Source: Anthoceros angustus
Lineage: Eukaryota > Streptophyta > Anthocerotopsida > Anthocerotales > Anthocerotaceae
Assembly: GCA_010909165.1 (NCBI GenBank)
Contig: VJWM01000117.1
Coordinates: 884,866-948,865, forward strand
Direction: 5' to 3'
DNA: 64,000 nucleotides
Every line of letters begins with the position of its first letter. The first letter of the stretch is position 1. The translations under genes were made by a program, and so were the position numbers. The notes under the pieces are model-generated. The model made no database searches and was not told where the DNA came from. It worked only from the letters and a program-made list of their open reading frames with translations. Positions 1 through 13,544 of this stretch are shown piece by piece.

Positions 1-1091
1 GTAGTAACTTTGCTGGGTGACACCTTTTTTTTCGGAGATGTTTTTCGCAATGCCTTCAAAACGCTTTTTTGGGGCCCATCAAAAACCCCCTTCAGAGATT
101 ATTTGCGGAAAACCCCCTTCACGATTATTCACCCCCTTCAAAAATTATCATGTTGAGAGTTTCTTGTCCCGATAGCATTTGGGCCTGTAAGAAGTATGCA
201 TCTATCTGGTGTTTTGCCTATATGTAAAACAAGAAAAGTTTTCTTTTGCTTTTGCACTTTTCGTAGAAAGAAAACAAATTATGCCCACCTTCCTCCCATG
301 TCCATCTCACATTTTTTTTCTTTTCGATCTTCTTTTTTCGGCTACTAGGGTTTAGGAAGCTTGAGCTTTTATTGAAAAGCAGCCTCCGTGTCTTACGAGA
401 ATGTTCGCATTTCTAGGGCTAGAGTTTGGAAGAACTAATCTTGATGATCTACTTTGTGTTGTTAGGTGAGCGGAGTTCAGCATCTTCTAGGAGCTTCAAG
501 TGTCTTCGTAGAGAGGATGCTCAATGCCATGCATTAATTTGTCCCGGTCCTAAGTTTGAAGTGAAGAGTAGACGTTATTAATAGGCGAGATGGGGAATTC
601 CATCTACCCCTGAAGACCGAGGAGGAACAAACCAAAAAGGGCTAATAGTAAAAGGGGAAGTCCTAGTCCCCTCGAGTGCCTTTGTCATAACTAAAGGGTA
701 GGGGCCGCGAGAACGCGAGCCCCCGCTGTCACAAATTATGACGTCTATTCTACCCATAGGTAGATAGTGAGGCCACCCCGGTCGGAGTGCAATGACGAGG
801 GTGACTTCAGGTCATCGGCCTTCTTGATCACCAATAGGCCTCGCCACTGGATCAAGAAGTGAAATCCTAAACCTAAGTTTAGAGTGAAATCCTAAACCTA
901 AGTTTGAAGAGAATAATTCAAAAACTGTTTCATACGAGAATCTGAGCCCAAGAGACGGAAGCGCATTGAGTTGTCATGCTACTAGGATGCACACATAAAA
1001 AAACTCAAAAATGTTATGTTCGTTGCAAAAAATGAACGAGTTATAAAAAAAATAACAAAATTTTGTAACCATGGATCCACTCCATCTCTTC
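1..1091. other. Intergenic sequence, no gene recognised
   Basis: No coding exon, RNA gene or intact element could be recognised here. A 22-base direct repeat (gtgaaatcctaaacctaagt plus two t) occurs at about 860-881 and again at about 885-906. The part between about 590 and 880 looks like non-coding repeat sequence but matches nothing else in the window that I could see. Confidence 0.5.
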
Positions 1092-1573
1092 TGTTGCACG
1101 AGGTAAGCACTTGCATTCATATAAAATACTTCCTCAACAAGCAACCAAGCAAAACAAATCTAATATACAAATATAGGTGCAAACCAATAACAATAGGGGA
1201 GAGTAGCTTGCATGTCGTGACACAAACACACTCTCCCCACAAGAACAATATGCAAATTGCTCATACTCGCTCTCAGAGTCATAGCTTTGGCCTCCTCACA
1301 ACACTCTTGTATTGCATATCTAGATATGCTACGATCAAAGCTCTTGTGCATTTTTGTGTTTTCGATACATGTCAGTTGGGAGCAACAAGTTTTATATGAA
1401 GCCCGAAAATGGTCACTGGGATCAAGGTTTATATGAAGCCCGAAAAAAGTCACTAGCATCCTCTGTTAAAGGATCTATAGATATATTTACCCTTGGCATC
1501 GACATATATTCCTAAGATATCTTATTCGCATCAGCATATACCAAAAATATCCTAAAAATATACTATAATATGC
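1092..1573 (-). repeat. LTR-like fragment, second copy at 45673-46040
   Basis: This stretch aligns almost end to end with 45673-46040. Shared blocks include the start TGTTGCAyGAGGTAAG, a central segment with CACTCTCCCCAC and CCTCCTCACAACACTCTTG, and an AT-rich tail with repeated 'atcctaa.aatata' words. On the minus strand the related copy has a TATATATA-type box followed by a transcribed-looking region, as expected of a plant retrotransposon LTR. The copy here stops near 1573, so it lacks the far part of the longer copy. It also carries a short internal duplication near 1400-1450. No target-site duplication was found. Confidence 0.6.
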
Positions 1574-1844
1574 ACTTCAATTACAGTCCAATAAGTAGCA
1601 TGATTGGAGTCCAATAAGTAGCATGATTGTACTGTCACTCCAAGTGCTAAGTGTTTGTCATTTAGTTTCTCACTCTTGTACCAGGGCATAGTCCGTGAAA
1701 GGACTGACCAGTGCCCCGTCTTATCTCTTTCTGGATAAATATTTAAGAGTACACTACTCAATGTGATCACATGCATAGTAGGGTTGCTGAAGCAAACTTG
1801 TCCTCCATCCCAGTTCGACCGCGTCGTCCTGTGAGTCTTGGACC

Positions 1845-4160
<2,316 letters not shown>

Positions 4161-5632
4161 ACTCTGATCCTCAGCAACATCAGGCGATGTATTAGGGGCT
4201 CCACGTATGTGAGCACCAGAGGTCACGAGGTAAAGCGTGTTTTCTCACAATCCGCTGTCTATGCGCAATAGCACTAACAGCCTGTGTCACCTAAGCGCCT
4301 TTCCCCCCCCTCCCCACGAGGGCGCATTTTTTTAAGCTGTTTTGAAGCCGGATCATCAGCTGCGGCTGTCTCTGGTTGTACACAAGTTTGGTAATGGTAA
4401 CTGGCCAGTTTATGGAATTCTCCAAGAGGTGTAGCCTTGGCCGTGTTTTTTTCCTGGTTTGTTTTCTAAGATAGTGGTAAGCTGTGCCTTCAAACATAGA
4501 TGATGCCCGAATCGAGGGCAGTATCACAATCCTGGCAAGGCACTGGGCGCAGTCCCTTACAAGCTTTGCAAATCAAGAGGTCGTCGGCAGGACTGGGATG
4601 CATCATCTCGCTCTCCTGCAACCATCCCTTGCTCCATCTCTCCCGGTCCTGTCGGGGGCAACAGAGCAAAAGCAGGTTGGGGTACCAGAGCAAAGCAGGG
4701 CGGGTGATCAGAGCAAAGCAGGGTGGGTGACCATGACGGATGTTACAGCAAGTTGCACTCAATGGCGATCCATCCACACACCTTCGAGTTCCTAGAATTT
4801 CACCCAGAATTTCTGATGGCCCTCGAGGGAACTCGAATTTGACCCAGAATTTCTGATGGCCTCGAGGCACAGAATCGAGGGACAGAGCTGGTTCCTGGAC
4901 CTGTCCCTCTACTCGCAGGTTGCAACCATCATGAGGAACTAGCCCTGTCCCTCTGTTCTGCCCCTGCCTGGAGGGCATGTGAATCAGCCCTGTTTCTCGG
5001 TGCTACGCCTCGAGGCCATCAGAAAGTGGCGTCACCCGAAGGTGGGGGCTCAAGAGGTTCATGTTTTTTGCACCTGCCTATGTCTATGCGGGAGGAGGAT
5101 GTGGGAGGAGGATGGCATTAAGGATGGGATTCAATATGTGATTGACGATACGGGAGGGCGCTATTGAGGATGCGGAATTGGTCAAATTGATAGCCAAAAT
5201 TTACGTCTTCTGGTTTCCTACCCAAAATATGAGGATCATCATCGGATATGGTTTCATGCGGATGAAAACTTGAAGTGGAGCTTTGAGGTGTTTTAAGAGT
5301 GGTTGCGGCCAAGCCCTTTGCACCTTTTTACTCGTCTTTCTGCCCTCACGTTTGTATGCATCTTTCTCTCTTTTCTCCTTTCCTTTATGGGAGCTCTCAC
5401 ATCAGTTTGTAGAGATATTCAGGGTTGTGGTGGGCGTGGGTTCGGCATCCTCTGGATGCGGCGGTGTTGGGATCCGTCCGCGCAGGCCAAGGGCATCAGG
5501 TTACGGGCTTGACTTGACACCATCCATGAACAACCCCATAAGCCCTATCATCTGTCCGGAAGTTCCGCCACCAGCCTCCAGTCTCCACCATGATTATCCG
5601 TAGCCACACCTGTGGGCCTTGCGGTGCTGCAA
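4161..5632. other. Spacer, no gene recognised
   Basis: The open frames here are short and resemble no family. A tandem duplication of about 45 bases, with core 'cccagaatttctgatggcc', lies at about 4800-4880. Two short direct repeats containing 'agagcaaagcagggygggtg' sit at about 4685-4730. Confidence 0.4.
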
Positions 5633-5912
5633 AGCGGTTTTGGAAGGCAGGCGGCTTGCGAGGGTCTGAGCCAGCTTGTTGCATCCAGTGGCAGCCTAGA
5701 AGTGCTTTGAATAATGAACATTTTTCATCCACCTCTGGACATTCATCTTTTTAGTTGTTCAAGGTTCTGACTCTTGAACATGTTCCAGAATTCATGAACA
5801 ACAGCAGGCCCCTGGTTGGTAAAGGGAGGGATGCTCCGGTCTGAGCATGCATGAATGGCCAGGAATGACGAATGACATCCTGCCCTGCTCCATGAGTAAT
5901 GGCTAATCCAGG
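5633..5912 (+). pseudogene. Relic copy of the LRR-ROC-COR gene (LRR piece joined to 3' flank)
   Basis: 5633-5695 repeats the LRR-coding stretch at about 9206-9262, sharing ggaaggcaggcggcttgcga and ccagcttgttgcatccagt. Then 5735-5912 repeats the sequence just 3' of that gene, at about 13258-13420, sharing tgaacatgttccagaattca and gctccggtctgagcatgcat. The two pieces are in the same order and strand as in the parent but roughly 4 kb closer together. This looks like a tandem copy of the gene that lost nearly all of its middle. Confidence 0.65.
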
Positions 5913-6378
5913 GCTTCGCAGGTTGCTGCTTTCAGCAGCAGCGGGGGGGGCTGAATGGAAAGCCTGATTGGCCTCATGTGCCCTCTGTTGTGGTGGTGGG
6001 AGGCCAGGTCAATGGACTGACTCCCTTATTGGGGCAGCTTGACCTCACGTGATGCCTCTTTGTTTGCTGGTTTCCAGCTTGGTGCGCGTCTGGAAATCTG
6101 GTTCCTCTGACTGTTTAACCTCGCAACAGAGTTCTGGAAAGTCGTCTGTGCTGGAGAGCATCGTGGGAAGGGATTTCTTGCCTCGGATCAGATTAGATGC
6201 AGATTGGATCTAAAATGCATCTTTTCATGCTGTCGTTTTTCTTGAAGCCCCAGCTGGATTCAGCATTAGGATGGTGATAGATGTTCAATTCACCTCGGTT
6301 TAGGATCGCGGCAAGAAGTGGGCCGGGTAAAGCAGATGTATTGCAAATGGCTTCCAACATGATCAGTGCGACGATGAT

Positions 6379-6428
6379 TTGTAGGGATTGTAGGGATTTG
6401 TAGGGATTTGTAGGGATTTGTAGGGATT
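6379..6428. repeat. Minisatellite, unit about 10-11 bases, five copies
   Basis: The word tagggatttg is repeated five times, one copy slightly shortened. It lies immediately before the splice-acceptor-like 'gtacag' that opens the DRP1-like remnant, so it would have been intronic in the parent gene. Confidence 0.8.
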
Positions 6429-6429
6429 T

Positions 6430-7285
6430 GTACAGCTGCACAAGACGGACGATGGTTCCGAATTATATGGCGAATCTGTCCATGGCGCCGAAGAGAAGGT
6501 TTACGGATTATGGTCATGTTGTGTACTTGCTTTTGATGTGGAGGTCCTCGGGATCTTGCTTGTTGTGCTTTGTGAGGGGACCCATGTTTCACTCTTTCTT
6601 CTTAGGTTTAGGGTTCTTTCACTCCTTTTTGCAAGTGTGGACGGTGAATGTCGAGAAACTTACATATTCTGCTTAGGTCTTTCCATGATTATAGTCGACT
6701 TTTGCAAGTTTCGACCTGACGAGTATGTGGTTGCAGCTGCTATTAGGAAAGAGATATTTGATGAGACCGACAGAGTCACTGGGCGCAGCAAGCAGATCCC
6801 TCCCGTTCCGATTCAACTGAGCATATATTCTCCTCATGGTATGTCTACCCAGAAGATTTACATCTCAAATTTGAGGGATTTACTTGTGGCCCTACGGTCA
6901 AATGAACGATGAAATCAGATTGTGAAACAAGTCGACAGTATCTTTCACCCTCATGATCATATGCACGTGCTAGTAGTCAAGACGATCTGTATGCAAGGTT
7001 TGAAGTTTGTCAGGATGAGGCATAACAGGTTGCCACTCTATGATGTGATGCAGTGGTAAACTTGACTCTCATTGATCTTCAAAAGTTGGTGTTGGTAAGT
7101 GCTCCTTATGCCTATGACCATGCCTGTAGAGGATGAGCCAGGGGAAAGTGGTAAATTAGAGCTAATTTCGGATGAGCCAGGGGAAAGTGGTAAATTAGAG
7201 CTAATTAATTTTTCTGTGTCACCTGCAGAGGGACAGCCCGACAGCAATATGGTTCGGTCATACGTCGAGAAGGTACTTTCCCGAT
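6430..7285 (+). pseudogene. Dynamin-related protein 1 (DRP1-type) GTPase-domain remnant
   Basis: DRP1 proteins are plant dynamin-like GTPases acting at the cell plate and plasma membrane. Pieces of the GTPase domain appear in order: QLHKTDDGSE (about 6430), APKRRFTDY (about 6489-6515, in a shifted frame), AIRKEIFDETDRVTGRSKQ with PVPIQLSIYSPH (about 6738-6838), VVNLTLIDL (about 7057), and EGQPDS...NMVRSYVEK (about 7228-7272). Splice-like signals separate the pieces. The G3 motif DLPG is gone (DLQK here), six residues are lost inside EGQPDS..MVRSYVEK, and several frames are broken. A 39-base in-frame duplication (DEPGESGKLELI twice) at 7131-7208 interrupts the last part. No later DRP1 domains follow. 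Confidence 0.75.
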
Positions 7286-7387
7286 CCTTGATGCCTTAAT
7301 GCGATCATGCGCTCGTCTGGACTCCACAGGCTCCGCAGCGCTGCTCCAGCTGCTTGCAGGCAGTCTGTTAAGTACCCTGGTGAGCAT

Positions 7388-7560
7388 CGTCCAGATTGTC
7401 ACACTTCCGACGCATGGCCACCAGACAGGAGCCGATAAAACTAATCATCATTCTCGGATATAGTTAGGAACCATTGATGTCAAGGACGTCCAGATTGTCA
7501 CACTTCCGACGCATGGCCACCAGACAGGAGCCGATAAACTAATCGTCCTTCTCGGATATA
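7388..7560. repeat. 99-bp tandem repeat, second unit interrupted by a transposon
   Basis: The first unit runs 7388-7486. The second starts at 7487 with the same cgtccagattgtcacacttc and breaks off at 7560 after 'ctcggata ta'. The remainder of the unit (gttaggaaccattgatgtca and onward) is found at 8281-8309, on the far side of the inserted element. The first unit therefore shows what the uninterrupted sequence looks like. Confidence 0.85.
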
Positions 7561-8278
7561 CAGTCAGACCCCTCTAATTGGGAACAATTGGGAGTAGCAA
7601 AAATCGTCCCATTTAGAGGGGTTCCCATTTAGGCATTTTCATCTTTTTTTGAAAATAAAAATATTTAAAAAATCAAAAATCCTTTAAATCAAAAATTCGA
7701 AAGAGCTTAAAAGCTTCCAAAAATCAAAAATCCAAAAATCCAAAAATCCAAAAATCCAAAAATCCAAAATGCTCCTCATACTACATAGCTGCCAACCTAA
7801 TTCTAGTTTGCTAGGTTAAAATAATCATCAATTCTGATTGATGCTGAGTTGCTTTCATCCAATGACTAGCAATATGTTTTCCAACTGAGAATGCAACTTC
7901 AAAGCATCAAGAGTGTTATGTGGCATCTCTTCCAAAACATCTTCGCTATCCTCATAGCATATCTACAGATCCTTTGTCGACGCGGTCTTGGCGCTATGGT
8001 CTCCAGCGTTGTATCATTCTCTCACCCTCCTCATTGTGCGGAGGAATTAATGCTTGCCATATTTCATCCTCAGACGAATATACGTAATCTCGATAAGACG
8101 ATTTCCTCAATTTTTCTATTTTTTTTTAAAAAAATTCTTTTACAGAGATGTACTTGCATTGAATGTTTGGAAGACATGTTCCCATTTACAAATTAGAGGG
8201 TTCCCATTTAGCATAGCACATTCAAGGAGTAAGCTCCGTTTAAAGGGGTTCCTTTTAGGGGTCCCAATTAGATTTGTT
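7561..8278. mobile_element. Non-autonomous DNA transposon with TA target duplication (pogo/Tc1-mariner-like)
   Basis: The 718-bp insert starts CAGTCAGACCCCTC and ends ..CCAATTAGATTTGTT. It is flanked by TA on both sides (7559-7560 and 8279-8280). The intact neighbouring repeat unit at 7388-7486 reads 'ggatatagttagg' with no insert, which is a natural empty site. The two ends share an inverted CTAATTGGGA block. The outermost bases of the right end have diverged, so the inverted repeat is imperfect. CAGT..ACCYCTcTAAtt ends and TA duplication fit the pogo/Tigger part of Tc1/mariner. On the minus strand around 7860-7960 a short run, ALKLHSQLENILLVIG, may be what is left of a transposase C-terminus. 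The interior is AT-rich with a (ccaaaaat)n stretch. Confidence 0.7.
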
Positions 8279-8309
8279 TAGTTAGGAACCATTGATGTCA
8301 AGGACGTCC

Positions 8310-8883
8310 ATATTCAGCAACAACAACAGCACCAGCTTTGTGCATGTCCACTGGAAACCTACTGCGAAGGGTCCATCCGAACTGAGTTTGGGAGAAAACA
8401 GTAGTCATACCCTGCCATTCACTTGTGGAGAAACAGCATGGGTTATATTCGCAATATCATTGCACTTCCCTTCCCCATACGCCGACTTTGGAGAGCGTGT
8501 GATTGGTTTTCTTTCACAGGCTGCCAGACCCTGATGAGCTTAGATTCATGAAAGATCATGTTATCGAAAATTGCAAGTAAAGGGTTTCTAGGCTGGATCC
8601 AGTTTCCATGGACACCCAACCCAACCAGCCCATCATTCATCACAGGACCGTGCACGGAGCCGTTCCGTTCCGTTCCGGTGTCCTGACCCGGACAAATTAC
8701 CATAAATGCTTCATTTACTTATTTTAGCATGTTTAAGTTTGGGCTGTTTCGCCGTTCATGTGGGAAGTTTCGCTGCGTGGGGCCTGCCTGCCAGGGCTGA
8801 AGGCCGCGGGATGTGGTGTGGCCTGGAGGAGCACCTGGCTGGCCCTCATTCCATTCTAGCACTTCCATAGCACAGAGCAGAGC
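8310..8883. other. Upstream region of the LRR-ROC-COR gene
   Basis: No coding exon was recognised. An 80-codon open frame at 8292-8534 resembles no family and overlaps the end of the tandem repeat. The sequence becomes GC-rich towards the start codon at 8884. Confidence 0.35.
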
Positions 8884-11800
8884 ATGGCGGAAGAGCATGA
8901 GGCGGAGGATTGGCGCGCGCTGCCGGTTCAGCTGCAGCAGCTGCTAGATCTGGGCCGGAATGCCGTGTCCCATACCCGATGTGCATAATGATGAAGAGTA
9001 TGGCGGCTACTTCACTGATCGAATCCGTGGTGATGAGGGAAGGCACTGGCGAGTGCGCAAGCGGTGTTGACAGCCATTGCCAACTGCCGCAGTCTCGAGA
9101 AAATATTCATTGGTGGGCCATCGGCTTGGATCGGGAGGATGAAGTGTCGGTTCTGTTGGGGGCCTGGCGTCCAACCTTCCTAAACTTCTGGATCTGGGCT
9201 GTGAAGGTTTTGGAAGGCAGGCGGCTTGCGAGGCTCTGGGCCAGCTTGTTGCATCCAGTCACAGCTTACGAGGACTTTCAGTATCCAGAGTTGGGCTTGA
9301 TGCCGCGGGACTGGGTGCCCTGGCCAAAGGCTTCAACAAGGATTCTGTCCTGGAGAAATTGTACTTAAGAGGGAACGAGGTGGGAGGTGCTGAAGGGGCA
9401 CAGCTCCTGGCCCGCATTCTGGCCACGGCTCCCCATCTCAAGGATCTGGCACTGGAAGGCATCGGCATGGATGTGGCGGGAGCCCAGTGTATTGGAAATG
9501 CTCTTCCGCTCTGTGCCACGCTCCGGTATCTGGAGTTGGATGATGGCGTTGCATTGCGGGTCCCATTCCGGCGGCCTCGGGCCCATGGGCACTGTGCTCA
9601 AACTTGCTTTCACCCGCGCGGATGAGGATGAGAATGCCTCCATCTCTGGCGTCACAGCTTTATTTGGATATCTCGAAGGATGGGGAGGCAGGCCTGGCAG
9701 ACGCCCTGGCCGGAATGCTGCGCACCAACGATCGTATCGAGAGCTTGACACCACTCCATATGCTCTCATCCACGGCCTGGACGGGTTACGCCACAACTCC
9801 ACCATATCTGAACTTCGTCTCCGGGACTCAGTACGCCATCAGCTGCGACGGATGTGTGGATGCGCCTTGTCCAGTTGCTCCCGGAATGCAAAGCACTGCG
9901 TGTCCTGGACTTGGGTCTCAAGGGCCACGCCTCGTTCAAGAAAGAGTTGCTGAGATCCTTGGAGGGCAACGCATCTCTGAAAAGCTCGACATTTCTGGGA
10001 CGCCCTGGATCATGACATGTTTAGAGACTTGATGAACTGTATTCAAGTCAACAAGACGTTACGGAGATCAACATCCAGGGGACAACATGGGAAGCGGAAG
10101 GAAAGGACGCAATCATCAATGCAGCCTTGGCAGGCAATGCCACTCAAGAGGCTTACTGGCCTTTGCTCGTGGGCAAGGGCCTGTGATGCCCAAGGCTGGG
10201 CGCCTCTTCCTGTGCGGTGCCCCTTTGGCAGGAAGACCACTCTCCGCACCACCATGATTCGCGCATGGAGACGACACACAGCCGCATCACCCGAGTTCCA
10301 GCTCAGCCAAGTTCTAGCTCGACTGAAGGGAAAAATATTTCGTGCTTGGCGACGGATGGCTTCCGTCACCGGTACCAGAACGGAAGGCATAGAAATCGAG
10401 GTGTTGCGCAACGACCATGATATGCAAGTTACCATGTGGGATCTGGCTGGACAAGCTCACTACCGAGCTCTGCAAGACTACCTTTTCCGACCTTCAACCA
10501 AGCATGTATCTTCCTGTTTGCGTTCAGCCCATTTGATGATCGGAAACCTCCCCAACTGCATCCGTCTAATGTCCTGCAGGACAGGTTCAGAAGGAGCTTG
10601 GCGTACTGGCTTAGGTTCATCAACTCCAATTGTCGCAACGTGGGCTCTACTTTGCCTCAAATATTTGTGGTGGCAACTCATGTGGATAAGATGAAGCGTT
10701 CTGATGCTGAAGCATTACCAATCTCCTTCAACCCGTTCTGACAGAGTTGGCCACCGAGTTTGAACAGGTTGTTCACGTGGAAACAAAACACTCTTCTCCA
10801 TGGACGCTCGATCTGCCAAGAGTGTGAAGCCCTTGCTGGACGCACTCATGGAATCGTTTCGAGCTCTATTTGCAACAAACTGTTTTGGGTACCTGAGGTA
10901 TGCAACCGATTGAGTGCTGATTTGACTGCCTGGGTATCCCAACATCCAGCTCAACCGATGGTGAGGAAACAGCAACTTCAAACTTTGTTCCAAAACGAGC
11001 TGAAGAGTCTCACGAAGGTGGGGTTCAAGATGAGGGGAACGATTGGGAGCCATTCTTGCCTATTTGCATGATGTGGGTAGTATCATCTGTTTTCAAGATA
11101 CAGATGTTGTGGTGATAAATCCACACTGGATGAGTCACAATTTTTAGGGCGACTCATTCACCTTCTAACCAGCATGTCTCCGTCTACTAGTAGGTTTGTC
11201 GTATTCCTCAGATGGATTTGTTGCTCAAAGTCTGCTTCATTCCACCTTGGATGAGATTCTCAGAGGCACACAAGCGGAGGGATTGAAAGGCAACATCTGG
11301 TATCATTGATGACCACTCTCAACTTATGCTATGAAGAGGATGGGACTCGACGTGTCGGATTCTTTGTTCCCTTCACCATGGCCGCCGGTAATGGTGACGC
11401 TGATTCCTGGGAGACGACAGTTGAACTGGGAAACTGCTGATACAGCAAGCAATTACATCTACCTCGGAAGGAGGTTACAGTGCCTTGACAAGACGAAGAC
11501 GTTTCTTGGTCCAGGCTTTTTCCTAGATTCCAAGTACGATAACTACCAACATGTCTTTGTGTCGATGGTGTGTGTCTTCAACCTGTTTACTGACATTGTG
11601 GAGGTTTGCGTATTGCAGGTCTGCCTTCGAAAGGATTTGTTCGGATTCCATGGCATGCAACCTCATCAATATCGTATTGAACGCAACCTCATCAAGTTTT
11701 GGTGTGATGGTATGGATGTGTTTTGGAAAGCAGTGGGGATATCGGAGAGGACACCGGAGACATCGGTGACCATATCGATATTCTGGTGAGGTCATCCAAG

Positions 11801-13107
11801 AGCAAAGATGAAACTATCGAGTTTCTCAAGGAACATGTGATTGCAAAGTTGAAATCTTTTGTGCTTCCCTGAAGGCAGTCCGGGAGTCGAGCTTGTGGAA
11901 GGAATTATCAGGACCGAGTGTGTCGAAAACCTCACACTCTGTATCTACCGGCATAATCAGTCAGTGCTAACGCAGGATTTGCTCAAGCGTGTTTTCAGAC
12001 CAACAAGTGTACAGGGAGATTTTCTCCTCAATGGATCTGGCCGACTTCAAATGGTGGTGGCCAGAATGTCCTGAAGCCTTTTGAGGAATGCCTTTGAGCG
12101 AGCTAAAGAGCTCTTAAGTGCTGGTGAACTCTTGGATGTCTTGCAAAGGCGACGAACAGGTCTCCTTCAAACCATATCCAACATAGATGCAGCTGTAGAG
12201 GAAGTCCTGCCTACAGAGAAAGGGGTGCTCGCACAACAAGACGCACCAGTTCAAACGTCTCGGTCTGCCAGCGTCCGACGTACTATATCCCTCCCTGGAA
12301 CAACTCACTCGGAGATGGGGAGCAACTGCAAACCATCATTCAAGGGATAAGAGATTTGAAGCACCGTGGAGACAGAGGTGAAAGCAGTGTCAAAGTGGAT
12401 AGAATTGGCGAGACTTTGCAACTTATCCAACATGAGATGAGCGCTATCAAGACTGGGCAGGAAGCTACTCAACAATTTTGCTTTCTAAGATGGATGAGAT
12501 TATGAATTTCTCTGCAAAATTAGAAAGCAGTCAGATACCCAGACGTCCCTACATCACCACTGCAGACGTGGGTGTAGTACAGAGATTGATTGCAGGGGTG
12601 CGTGTGGGCAAAGCGGCTAAGCTGCACTTCATGTGCGAAAATATCTTTGGGAATCACATCGTGGAGGGCCAAACTGGATTCGACTTGACATTGGAGGATG
12701 CGAAGTGGAAGTGGATCAGGCCCCTAGCAATCAGAGGTATCAAGGTTTTGGTTTTCCTAGTGAAAGCTGGCCTACATGTGGCTGCCGGCATTGGGAATGC
12801 GGTTCCCGACCCCTTCACCAGCTTGGATGGAGCGGTGTATCTCACTGCGGCCTCTCTGGACGCAGACCTGTCCAGGGTAGATCTCAACCTGACAGGTCCA
12901 TCGGCGGACCAGGACATTCCCGTGGAGGAGGCATGGATTACCCTGAGGGATCTGGTCAAGCCGTTGGTAAAGGATCACATCGGCGAAATATTCCAACTGC
13001 ATAAGGTGCAATTTCGGAAAAGGCCTGAGGGAGGAGAAGGAGTGGCATGGGTTTGCCCAACGTGTATGCAGAGGGGAATTGGCAGACGTGTTTATCGGAA
13101 ACTCTGA
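8884..13107 (+). pseudogene. LRR-ROC-COR protein (Roco family, TORNADO1-like), frame interrupted
   Basis: Roco proteins join leucine-rich repeats to a Ras-like ROC GTPase and a COR dimerisation domain. TORNADO1 is the Arabidopsis member and is also intronless. Domains in order: N-terminus MAEEHEAEDWRALP (8884); RNase-inhibitor-type LRRs from about 9050 to 10020 (AVLTAIANCRSLEKIF, GNEVGGAEGAQLLARIL, LPECKALRVLDLGLKGHASF); a P-loop LCGAPLAG(K)TTLRTTM at about 10207-10255; the DxxG-type WDLAGQAHYRALQDY at about 10438-10485; THVD at about 10675; COR-like sequence; and a long clean C-terminal frame at 12478-13107 (PYITTADVGVVQRLIAG). No kinase domain is seen. At least six frame changes occur. Two fall exactly in homopolymers (A10233-10234 inside the P-loop, T10493-10496), so the break may be assembly error. 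Others look like ordinary decay. Stop codon at 13105-13107. Confidence 0.75.
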
Positions 13108-13254
13108 TGGGAGCTACTCAAACGACGTGTGTTGCAGCATCACCAAGGGATTCGGTACTGACTGGAGGAGCGATCTGCACCACGTGATTGGGTAGTGGTA
13201 TAAGGATGTGTAGCCAATGGTGCTTTGTTTCACATCAGTCTTTGCTGAAGGCCA

Positions 13255-13420
13255 CCTCTGAATTCATCTTTTGAGTTGTTCAATATTGTGACTCTTGAAC
13301 ATGTTCCAGAATTCATGAACAACAGCAGGCCCCTGGTTGGTAAAGGGAGCGATGCTCCGGTCTGAGCATGCATGAATGGCCAGGAATGACACCTGCCCTG
13401 CTCCATGAGTAATGGCTATT
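13255..13420. repeat. 3' flank duplicated at 5735-5912
   Basis: A segment of about 165 bases just downstream of the LRR-ROC-COR stop codon matches 5735-5912 closely, including ccctggttggtaaagggag and gctccatgagtaatggct. It probably belongs to the 3' untranslated or flanking region shared by two copies of this gene. Confidence 0.75.
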
Positions 13421-13544
13421 TCAAACTTCCATCTGTGCATCAGTATCTTGTAACAACGGCCAAGCCGGGGACAAGCAAGAGGCCTGCAGCTGGCTGCAAG
13501 AGCTTGCTTAACTGATCACAGCAGTTCCATTCAGCTCCCCATGA

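Noticed and set aside
9365-9805. 146-codon minus-strand frame
   Set aside because: Antisense to the LRR coding region of the Roco gene; the plus strand carries the recognisable repeats.
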